A DNA stretch of 13,523 bases from the NCBI GenBank assembly GCA_964510225.1, contig CAZEAN010000155.1, forward strand, positions 1 through 13,523. Direction: 5' to 3'. Positions within the stretch are counted from its first letter, which is position 1. Every line of letters begins with the position of its first letter. The notes beneath the pieces are model-generated. The model was given only the letters and a program-made list of their open reading frames with translations. It did no database searches and had not been told where the DNA came from. The translations under genes and the position numbers were made by a program. The stretch is from CAZEAN01 sp964510225. GTDB lineage: Bacteria; Planctomycetota; Planctomycetia; Isosphaerales; Isosphaeraceae. This document shows, piece after piece, positions 1-6,772 of the stretch.

Positions 1-1
1 G

Positions 2-2920
2 TACGTAGCCACAGCGGTTCCGTTTGAGTTCGAAGACATCTCCGCGAGCGGAACGGCAATCTTCTTTCCTTTCAATATTGATGATGACTCTGCCGAACTC
101 ACACCGACCGACCTCGGAGGCTTTACCTTTGACTTCTACGGGGTTACCTACGACACCATTTTCGTCAGTACCAACGGACTGATCACCTTCGGAGCTGGTA
201 ATAGTTCAATCGCCAACGGCGATCTGAGGACCGCCCCCGCTGAGGCGTCGATTGCGCCTTATTGGGACGATCTCGTAATCGATAATGAAGTCTACTTCCA
301 GGTTCTCGACCGCGGGACCGCTGATGAACGACTCATTATCCAGTGGGATGAGGCGGGGCACTTTAGCGGCGGTATCTTCGAGCTAACCTTCCAAACAATC
401 CTCCAGGCCGACGGGGTAATTCAATTTAACTACCTCGATCTCGACGATCCGGGCGACTTCTTTAGTACTGAAGGGGCTCAGGCGACCGTTGGCATCAAGG
501 ACGCTGGCGTTCAAGGGGCGAATCGTCTCCTCCTCGCTTTTGACGAGGGACCCAACGAGTTTGTCGGCTCCAATCAGAGTGTCTTGATAGCAGCGGTGGA
601 TTCTGGGGAAGCGCCCATGAGTGACACCTACGAAATCACGCTCGAGGACGGTGATCAGCTCTCCATCGCTCTTACCAAGCTAGCCGAGGAACTGGGTAAT
701 ACCCCAGGGCTCGGGATTGAACTCTACGATGCAAACGAGAACTTACTGGCTTCGTACGTTCAAGAACCAACCGAGGTAGTCCTCAACGGTGGTTTTGAGT
801 CTGGTAACTTCAACAACTGGAACACTCTCGACACCGGAGATCCGTTCCTCCCCTGGACCGTCTCTACGGCCGGGGCCGGTAGCGGGTTCTTCCCTGGAAC
901 CGATCCGCAAGAAGGGAGCTTTAGTGCGCTTAACGGATTCGATGGGGACGGCCCAATGGTCTCGGAACTCACGCAAGAGGTCACTATTCCGGGGTCGGCA
1001 ACAGTCGCAACCTTAGAATGGATCGATCGTCTGCACTGGGACTTCACATTTGCACCTGGGAATGCGATTGCGCGTGACTATGCGGTCGAGATCCGCGATC
1101 CCGAGACGGATGTCGTGCTTGCGACCCTCTTCAGCTTCTCAACCGGAGACGAGATCTCGAACCCGATTGGCGATACGGGGTATCTCACTCATTCTGTTGA
1201 CGTCTCCGCATTTATTGGGATGACGGTCGTCATCGCCTTCACCCAAGACATTCCGGAGAGCTTCACTGGTCCCGGACAGTACGAACTCGATGAGGTGAAA
1301 CTTTCAATCGATGTCGAGACTGGTCTCGGTCGGGCTACCGAAAATCTCGACGCCTTGATCAGTCAATTCGAGGTTCCAACTTCGGGGACCTACTACATCC
1401 GAGTCTTCAGTGACCAGGACTACAGCCTGATCCTTACCCGAAACGCCGAGTTCGATGCTGAAGGGAACGACTCCCTCGAAGAAGCCCAAGACTTGTTTGA
1501 GTCCGATCCCGGACGCTCTGAAGTCCTCGGTGCTATCACCGAAGGTTCAGAACTGGTTCAGCTCGAATCCGAAGATTTTGAAATGGGCTCGATCCCTAGC
1601 TCCTTCTCGATCAACTCGAGTGCTAGGCAGGGGCGGATCCAGGTCACCGACGCCTTCGGAGCTGCGGAAGGGTCTAATTTTGCCCTCTTGATGGACGTCT
1701 CCTTGAATGGAGTCTCGAACTTGAACGAGGCCGATTGGACCGTCGATCTCACCGGGATCAACGATCCGATCCTCAGCTTCTTCCACGCCGATTACGACGA
1801 CGAAGAAACACCGTTCGACGGGCCATTCACAGGGAGTTTTAACGCAGACGGAGTCGCTATTAGTGACGATGGCATTAATTGGTTCCCGATCTTTGACGCG
1901 CCCGCTCAACCGTTTGGCGAGTACCGCCAATATGGGTTCGATCTAGGAGATCTCGCTGCCCAATTTGGACTAAGTCTCGGTGCAAACTTCCAGATCCGCT
2001 TCCAGCAGTTTGACAACTTCCCCCTCGATCTCGACGGCCGTGGCTACGATCAGATCTCGATCAACACTCGTGTCGGCCAAGCCGACTGGTACCAGATCGA
2101 GTGGGATCCGGGAATCGAGGATCTCGAGATTAGGACGGGGACTCCTGGGGACGGACTCGGTGATTTTAGGAATGGTCTCAACCCTCGGATCGAACTCCTC
2201 AATGACCTGGGTCAGCTCCTCTTCAGCGGAACTCCACTCGCGGACGGTCGTAATGAGTCGATTACTATTCCGGCCGGATCGATTCAGGGATCGGCGGGAG
2301 CATACTTCATTCGGATCACGGGCGAAGCGGAGACCGTTGGCGAATACGTTCTTGCCTCCAGCGTTCTCAATGTTTCGGGGTCGGGTGTTGAACTCAACAC
2401 CGATGACCGCTCCTTAGGGCAGCTCGATCAGGAACTCCTCAACGAGGACCGTTCGTTCGGAGCAACTCGCGAGTCGAACATCGCCTCCCTCGTCACCAAT
2501 GAACGCAATCGAACGATGGACCGGTCCGACCGGTCGATACTCGGCACGACGGTGATCTCGCTCACCGCACCCGACTCGATACGTGAAACAGAGTCGATCT
2601 TGAATAACCCGGTTTCAGTCTCGGTCGTCGATGAATCGTTACCTTGGCTCGTGGTTCCAGACGACCGAACGACCAACAACGTCGTCACGATTGACTCCGG
2701 TTCAGCGACCACTGAGGAGAATGCAACGCCACAAGTCATGATGAGCCGAAACGCGATCGCCGACGATGGAACAATCGATGCGTTAGTCGATTCGATTGTT
2801 AACGAACCTCTCAGCTCGATCGAATCCAAGGAAGAAAAGGGCTTAGGAGACCCTGACCTCGATCAAGAAGTCTTGCGTGAACTCCAGATCCTCCGATCGA
2901 AACTGAGAAAGAAGCAATAG
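2..2920 (+). CDS. Large secreted multi-domain protein (nidogen-like and PPC modules), 5' end missing
   Basis: The reading frame is open from base 2 to the TAG at 2918-2920, giving 972 residues with no start in the window; the internal TTG at 584 is not a credible start because conserved domain sequence runs through it. Residues about 35-190 resemble a nidogen-like extracellular module (FYGVTY, STNGLITFG, IAPYWDDL). Residues about 208-257 and 448-482 look like the two halves of a PPC (pre-peptidase C-terminal) beta-sandwich, ending in SGTYYIRVF. Between them, about 258-441, lies a separate module beginning NGGFESG. A second PPC-like unit (GAITEGSE, then DWYQIEWDPG to GAYFIRITG) also seems split by a module at about 515-692. 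The last 170 or so residues are rich in Ser, Asp and Glu, match nothing I recognise, and end in a basic stretch. No PEP-CTERM, dockerin or membrane anchor is seen at the C-terminus. Role inferred: surface or extracellular adhesion or substrate binding; no catalytic domain is visible in this part. Confidence 0.85.
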   Translation, partial: YVATAVPFEFEDISASGTAIFFPFNIDDDSAELTPTDLGGFTFDFYGVTYDTIFVSTNGLITFGAGNSSIANGDLRTAPAEASIAPYWDDLVIDNEVYFQVLDRGTADERLIIQWDEAGHFSGGIFELTFQTILQADGVIQFNYLDLDDPGDFFSTEGAQATVGIKDAGVQGANRLLLAFDEGPNEFVGSNQSVLIAAVDSGEAPMSDTYEITLEDGDQLSIALTKLAEELGNTPGLGIELYDANENLLASYVQEPTEVVLNGGFESGNFNNWNTLDTGDPFLPWTVSTAGAGSGFFPGTDPQEGSFSALNGFDGDGPMVSELTQEVTIPGSATVATLEWIDRLHWDFTFAPGNAIARDYAVEIRDPETDVVLATLFSFSTGDEISNPIGDTGYLTHSVDVSAFIGMTVVIAFTQDIPESFTGPGQYELDEVKLSIDVETGLGRATENLDALISQFEVPTSGTYYIRVFSDQDYSLILTRNAEFDAEGNDSLEEAQDLFESDPGRSEVLGAITEGSELVQLESEDFEMGSIPSSFSINSSARQGRIQVTDAFGAAEGSNFALLMDVSLNGVSNLNEADWTVDLTGINDPILSFFHADYDDEETPFDGPFTGSFNADGVAISDDGINWFPIFDAPAQPFGEYRQYGFDLGDLAAQFGLSLGANFQIRFQQFDNFPLDLDGRGYDQISINTRVGQADWYQIEWDPGIEDLEIRTGTPGDGLGDFRNGLNPRIELLNDLGQLLFSGTPLADGRNESITIPAGSIQGSAGAYFIRITGEAETVGEYVLASSVLNVSGSGVELNTDDRSLGQLDQELLNEDRSFGATRESNIASLVTNERNRTMDRSDRSILGTTVISLTAPDSIRETESILNNPVSVSVVDESLPWLVVPDDRTTNNVVTIDSGSATTEENATPQVMMSRNAIADDGTIDALVDSIVNEPLSSIESKEEKGLGDPDLDQEVLRELQILRSKLRKKQ

Positions 2921-2948
2921 ATCGTTCCTGTACGGTCACCAATTAAGA

Positions 2949-2982
2949 GCACGCACTGTGTCACCACAGAGGCGTTGCGTGC
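2949..2982 (+). terminator. Hairpin downstream of the large secreted protein gene
   Basis: A perfect 7-bp outer stem (2949-2955 with 2976-2982, GCACGCA/TGCGTGC) stacks on a 5-bp inner stem (CTGTG 2956-2960 with CACAG 2965-2969) around a 4-nt TCAC loop. The only interruption is a 6-nt bulge at 2970-2975. It starts 28 nt after the stop codon, which suits a transcript end, but no T-run follows, so it is not a classical intrinsic terminator. It could instead be an mRNA-stabilising or regulatory structure. Confidence 0.45.
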
Positions 2983-3006
2983 AGCCGCTTCAAAACCCAA
3001 CCTATC

Positions 3007-3041
3007 CTCTTCCGCTCGGATGTTCCAAAAGAGCGGAAGAG
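3007..3041 (+). terminator. Second hairpin between the large protein gene and the PEP-CTERM gene
   Basis: A perfect 11-bp inverted repeat (CTCTTCCGCTC 3007-3017 with GAGCGGAAGAG 3031-3041) encloses a 13-nt loop. It lies 25 nt after the preceding hairpin and about 120 nt before the PEP-CTERM gene start. No T-tract follows the second arm. It may form a tandem transcript end with the first hairpin, or it could be a protein-binding site in the promoter region of the downstream gene. Confidence 0.45.
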
Positions 3042-3144
3042 TGATCGCTCGATTTACAGTCAAATCAATCGATCAAATCTGCGTTACACGATTTTCTTTA
3101 CTGGTTCGCAAACATCAAGCACGTTTTCAGTGATTTTAAGCTTC

Positions 3145-3151
3145 AAAGGAG
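3145..3151 (+). promoter_or_regulatory. Ribosome binding site deciding the PEP-CTERM gene start
   Basis: AAAGGAG lies directly against the ATG at 3152 but is 9 nt from the in-frame ATG at 3161, so 3161 is the likelier start. Confidence 0.6.
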
Positions 3152-3160
3152 ATGATACCG

Positions 3161-3943
3161 ATGCGACACATGAGGATTGAGCCAATCTGCATCCTCTTGA
3201 TCATGATGGGCTTTGGTTTCGGGAACCAAGTCGCTGCCGAGATGCTGACCAATCCCGGCTTTGAAAACGATCTCAATGGCTTCTTGATCGAAGGAAGCAT
3301 GGATACCACCTCTACAAATGTCCCGCCGCCGACTTCAACAGCAATTCCTGGAAACGCCATCACCGAGTCTTTTCTCGCAGGAGACGGTGACCCAGTTCTC
3401 ACCGATGTTCTTCCGACCGAGGGAGACTTCTTCGCGGTCTTGAGCACGGACGGTGTGACCGCGACAAAGATCTCCCAGACCTTCGACCTCACCAATAATG
3501 CCGATATCCTTTCATTTGATTTCCGACTCTTGACGGACGAAATCGGGACCGGTCCCGAAGGGAATGATGGGTTTATGGCGATCCTCGAGACCGATGATGG
3601 CTTCCGAGTCGAACGCGTAATGAACCGTGAGATGCTCCAACCGGGAGGCTCCGGCCCGTTATCGGATTCAGCGATCGCTGGGGTCGGTGGCCTTCTCGCA
3701 GGAACTCCTTGGCTAACTCACGAGTTCGAAGTCAGTTCGATCCAAGGCCAGACAGTCACGCTTTCGTTTGTTGTTTACGATGTTTTCGATGCATTTGTGG
3801 TAACTGAGCTGGTACTAGACAATATCAGAGTCCAGGCGGTCCCCGAACCAAGGACCTCGTCGTTGCTCGGTCTCGGACTCCTCTCGATCGGCCTCGGTCG
3901 ACAGCTAATCCGAAGTCGAACGAAAGCCATCCGAGGAGTCTAG
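3161..3943 (+). CDS. PEP-CTERM sorting-domain protein
   Basis: A secreted protein of 260 residues. The N-terminus is a signal peptide: basic RHMR, hydrophobic core ICILLIMMGFGFG, and a likely cleavage site after QVAA. The mature part starts with a beta-sandwich-like region (NPGFEND, then alternating hydrophobic strands). The last 30 or so residues form a tripartite PEP-CTERM signal: VPEP, a hydrophobic helix (SSLLGLGLLSIGLG) and a basic tail (RQLIRSR). In the known system an exosortase cuts after such a signal and the protein is exported to the surface or to an exopolysaccharide matrix; no exosortase gene is in the window. The NPGFEN opening resembles the NGGFESG module in the upstream secreted protein, so the two may share a module type. 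Start at 3161 chosen for Shine-Dalgarno spacing; ATG 3152 and ATG 3170 are in the same frame. The exact ligand or role is unknown. Confidence 0.88.
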   Translation: MRHMRIEPICILLIMMGFGFGNQVAAEMLTNPGFENDLNGFLIEGSMDTTSTNVPPPTSTAIPGNAITESFLAGDGDPVLTDVLPTEGDFFAVLSTDGVTATKISQTFDLTNNADILSFDFRLLTDEIGTGPEGNDGFMAILETDDGFRVERVMNREMLQPGGSGPLSDSAIAGVGGLLAGTPWLTHEFEVSSIQGQTVTLSFVVYDVFDAFVVTELVLDNIRVQAVPEPRTSSLLGLGLLSIGLGRQLIRSRTKAIRGV

Positions 3944-3986
3944 AACGACCACGCCTTCTGAACACGATCCGGATCCACCGAATAGC

Positions 3987-4031
3987 CGAGCGAATTTAAA
4001 GCAGTTACCCTAGGGGAGGTTAATTCGCTCG
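3987..4031 (+). terminator. Hairpin between the PEP-CTERM gene and glycerate kinase
   Basis: A perfect 10-bp inverted repeat (CGAGCGAATT 3987-3996 with AATTCGCTCG 4022-4031) encloses a 25-nt loop that itself contains the palindrome CCCTAGGG (4008-4015). It begins 44 nt after the PEP-CTERM stop and ends 9 nt before the glycerate kinase Shine-Dalgarno. It could end the upstream transcript or act as a leader structure or operator for the downstream gene. No T-tract is present. Confidence 0.45.
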
Positions 4032-4040
4032 TGATTGTTG

Positions 4041-4046
4041 AGGAGG
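4041..4046 (+). promoter_or_regulatory. Strong ribosome binding site of glycerate kinase
   Basis: AGGAGG lies 4 nt before the ATG at 4051. It is a full consensus site, unlike the weak sites before thiL and tsaE downstream. Confidence 0.6.
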
Positions 4047-4050
4047 GGTA

Positions 4051-5199
4051 ATGCGGATCGTGGTCTGCCCGGACAAATTCAAGGGGAGCCTCTCAGCAAT
4101 CGAGGTCGCTGAATCGATCGCGCGAGGAGTCGCCCGAGTATATCCGGATGCCATCATCGATCAGATCCCAATGGCCGATGGAGGCGAAGGGACCGTCGAG
4201 GCCTTGATCGCAGCAACTGGTGGTTCGGCAAAGACGGTCAGCGTCACCGGACCACTCGGTGATCCCGTTCAAGCTCGGTTCGGATTCTCTCCCGAGGGCT
4301 CTACCGCATTCCTCGAAATGGCTGCGGCGTCGGGACTCGTCCTCGTCCCGGAAGAACGTCGTGACCCGAGCCAGACTTCAACCTACGGAACTGGAGAGCT
4401 GATTCGGGCCGCCTTGGATCTCGGTGTCCGTCGGATCGTGATTGGGATCGGTGGGAGCGCCACCAACGACGGCGGTGCTGGGATGGCGGCTGCGCTCGGT
4501 TATCGGTTTCTCGATGCTGAGGGCCGTGAAATCGAACCGAGCGGGGGTGGACTTGCGTCATTAGCCAGGATCGATCCTGAAGGCCGAGACCAACGACTCG
4601 ATCACGTCGAGATCGCGGTGGCCTGCGACGTCGACAATCCACTCTGCGGTCCAGAAGGCGCCGCGGCGATCTATGGCCCCCAGAAAGGGGCCAATGCAGC
4701 GATGGTCGCTGTTCTCGACGCCAATCTGGAACGGCTTGCGGAACGGATCGAGGATGATCTCGGCAAATCGGTAGCGACCATTCCAGGCGCGGGTGCTGCT
4801 GGAGGACTCGGTGCTGGTCTCGTCGGATTCGCGGGGGGGCACCTCGGACCTGGAGTCGACTTCGTCGTTGAGGCAGTTCAACTCCGCGACCGACTCCAAG
4901 GAGCCCTGCTCTGCATCACGGGAGAAGGGCGGATCGACCAGCAGACAGCGCGGGGGAAGACAATCGCCGGCGTTGGAAGACTCGCCGAATCGGTTGGTGT
5001 GCCAGTACTTGCCCTCGGAGGATCGTTAGGTGACGCAGCCGAGTCGGTCTTGGACCTGGGTGTCGACGCTCTTTTCAGCATCGTAGATCGTCCGATGAGC
5101 CTCACGGAAGCGATCGACGAAGCAGCATGTTTACTCTCCCGGGCCACCGAGCACGCATTTCGGGCGTTTCTGGCGGGTCGTTCTGCGGGCAGTGCATGA
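4051..5199 (+). CDS. glxK: Glycerate 2-kinase (GarK/GlxK family)
   Basis: Phosphorylates D-glycerate with ATP, giving 2-phosphoglycerate, which feeds glycolysis; cytoplasmic. At 382 residues it is full length for the family. Signature segments are all present in order: VVCPDKFKGSLSA at 4-16, PMADGGEGTVEAL at 40-52, GIGGSATNDGGAGM at 132-145, ACDVDNPLCGPEGAA at 191-205, YGPQKGA at 208-214, GAGAAGGLGAG at 247-257 and TGEGRIDQQTARGKT at 290-304. The ATG has a consensus AGGAGG 4 nt upstream. It heads a run of same-strand genes, with thiL 36 nt downstream, so co-transcription is possible, although the enzymes belong to unrelated pathways. The family symbols glxK and garK cannot be told apart from the sequence. 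Confidence 0.95.
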   Translation: MRIVVCPDKFKGSLSAIEVAESIARGVARVYPDAIIDQIPMADGGEGTVEALIAATGGSAKTVSVTGPLGDPVQARFGFSPEGSTAFLEMAAASGLVLVPEERRDPSQTSTYGTGELIRAALDLGVRRIVIGIGGSATNDGGAGMAAALGYRFLDAEGREIEPSGGGLASLARIDPEGRDQRLDHVEIAVACDVDNPLCGPEGAAAIYGPQKGANAAMVAVLDANLERLAERIEDDLGKSVATIPGAGAAGGLGAGLVGFAGGHLGPGVDFVVEAVQLRDRLQGALLCITGEGRIDQQTARGKTIAGVGRLAESVGVPVLALGGSLGDAAESVLDLGVDALFSIVDRPMSLTEAIDEAACLLSRATEHAFRAFLAGRSAGSA

Positions 5200-5235
5200 T
5201 CGTCCCTTTGTAGTCTCCGGATCGAATCGATCATC

Positions 5236-6177
5236 ATGGCGGATCAGATACGTGGCGAGTTCGACCTCATCGATTCGATTCAGCGTCGGGTCTCCGATCA
5301 TCCCCTGGTCCGGATCGGGATCGGTGATGATGCAGCAGTATTACATCCGCTTGGTGACCTTGAACTAATTGTCACGACCGACATGCTCCTGGACGGTCGG
5401 CATTTCATCTTGAAGGATGCAGGTCCCAAACGAGTCGGTTACAAGAGTCTCGGGGTCAATCTCTCCGATCTCGCCGCGATGGCTGCGCAACCAGTCGCTG
5501 CCTTTATTTCGGTAGCATTACCCAAGGAAGCAGCGTATCAGATTGGGAACGATCTCCTCGAAGGGATGCTCCCGCTCGCTGATCGCTTCGGCGTTGGGAT
5601 CGCTGGTGGTGACACCAACGTTTGGGAAGGCCCACTAGTGGTCAACATCGCGGTCCTGGGGACTCCTGTTGGGCCCGAGCCGGTTCGACGTGATGGTGCT
5701 CGACCGGGTGATCGAATCCTCGTCACGGGGCCACTTGGAGGGAGTATCCTCGGGCGTCATCTCCAGCCCGAACCCCGGATCCTCGAGGCGATTCAACTCG
5801 TCCGCGCCACAAGGCCAACCGCGATGCTCGACATCTCGGATGGTCTCGCATCCGATCTCGGGCAAATCCTCAAGGCGAGCGGAGGACTCGGTGCGACCCT
5901 GAATTCTGAAGCGATTCCGATCCACCCCGACGCCGAGCGTCTCTCTCGACAAGATGGAGTGAGCGCGATCGAACATGCGATGACCGATGGCGAGGACTTT
6001 GAACTCTGCTTCACGGTTGACTCTGAGGAGGCGGCCACACTCCTAAGCAACCCTCCTGAACGCTTGACGCTCAGTGCGATCGGATGGATCACCGAAGAGC
6101 CTGGAATCCGCTTCGAACATCCCGATGGCAGTGTTCAACCTCTCCGTTTGAGTGGGTTCGATCATTTCCGACGTTAA
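5236..6177 (+). CDS. thiL: Thiamine-monophosphate kinase
   Basis: Phosphorylates thiamine monophosphate with ATP to thiamine diphosphate, the last step of cofactor synthesis; cytoplasmic, member of the PurM/AIR-synthase-like fold. The 313-residue product carries the usual ThiL motifs: GIGDDAAVL at 28-36, TTDMLLDGRHF at 47-57, VNLSDLAAMAAQP at 74-86, GGDTN at 124-128, LDISDGLASDL at 198-208 and GEDFELCF at 252-259. The acidic residues of these motifs are the metal and phosphate ligands in known structures. The ATG at 5236 has no clear Shine-Dalgarno, but the N-terminus (EFDLIDSI) fits the family start. The gene follows glycerate kinase by 36 nt and precedes tsaE by 14 nt. Confidence 0.95.
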   Translation: MADQIRGEFDLIDSIQRRVSDHPLVRIGIGDDAAVLHPLGDLELIVTTDMLLDGRHFILKDAGPKRVGYKSLGVNLSDLAAMAAQPVAAFISVALPKEAAYQIGNDLLEGMLPLADRFGVGIAGGDTNVWEGPLVVNIAVLGTPVGPEPVRRDGARPGDRILVTGPLGGSILGRHLQPEPRILEAIQLVRATRPTAMLDISDGLASDLGQILKASGGLGATLNSEAIPIHPDAERLSRQDGVSAIEHAMTDGEDFELCFTVDSEEAATLLSNPPERLTLSAIGWITEEPGIRFEHPDGSVQPLRLSGFDHFRR

Positions 6178-6191
6178 CCGACAACACCGAG

Positions 6192-6692
6192 ATGCGAGTT
6201 GACCGAAGATCTCCCGACGACTTGTTGATCCAAGTCGACTCGGAATCAGAAACTGAATCCCTCGGCCAAGCGCTCGGGGCAATGCTCCAACCCGGCGATG
6301 TCGTTGGGCTCGTCGGACCGCTTGGAACCGGCAAAACCCGGATCGTTCGTGCCATTGCCGAATTCCTCGGTGTCGATCCTACTGCGATTGTAAGCCCAAC
6401 GTTTTTGCTAATTCTTGAATATGAAGGAGTTTTCCCGATCTATCACTTCGATACTTATCGTCTTGAAGAGAGTGGAGCATTCGAAGAACTTGGAGTTCAT
6501 GATTATTTCGACCGTTCAGGGATCTGCTTGATTGAATGGGCCGATCGAGTGGTAAACTCTCTCCCTCAAGACACCATCTGGTTAACAATCGAGTACGACG
6601 GCGTTGAAGGCCGACGACTCATGATTCAGGCCGACCCCGAACGACTCGATCGGCTCGCATCGACGTTACAAAGTGAGCCGACACCGAATTGA
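6192..6692 (+). CDS. tsaE: tRNA t6A threonylcarbamoyladenosine biosynthesis ATPase TsaE
   Basis: P-loop ATPase partner of TsaB-TsaD in making N6-threonylcarbamoyladenosine at position 37 of ANN-decoding tRNAs. The 166-residue product shows a Walker A loop GPLGTGKT at 42-49, the family motifs SPTF (68-71) and YHFDTYRL (84-91), and LIEWADRV (113-120). The ATG at 6192, 14 nt after the thiL stop, gives the normal family length. The frame is open upstream into thiL and an earlier start codon exists at 6084, but that would add 36 residues with no family similarity. The preceding Shine-Dalgarno is weak, so translation may be coupled to thiL. No tsaB or tsaD gene is in the window. Confidence 0.92.
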   Translation: MRVDRRSPDDLLIQVDSESETESLGQALGAMLQPGDVVGLVGPLGTGKTRIVRAIAEFLGVDPTAIVSPTFLLILEYEGVFPIYHFDTYRLEESGAFEELGVHDYFDRSGICLIEWADRVVNSLPQDTIWLTIEYDGVEGRRLMIQADPERLDRLASTLQSEPTPN

Positions 6693-6772
6693 CCAACGTC
6701 CCGCGGTGACCTAGAGATTAGGAAAAGGGATAGTGTAACGACTTCACAAGAATCTTTGGTAGGAGTGCCGTG

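Noticed and set aside
1547..1930. 127-codon minus-strand frame inside the large secreted protein
   Set aside because: Shadow frame opposite coherent beta-sandwich coding sequence; no start context or motif.
6084..6191. Upstream start for tsaE inside thiL
   Set aside because: It adds 36 residues unlike the family and overlaps thiL by 94 nt; the ATG at 6192 gives the normal TsaE length.
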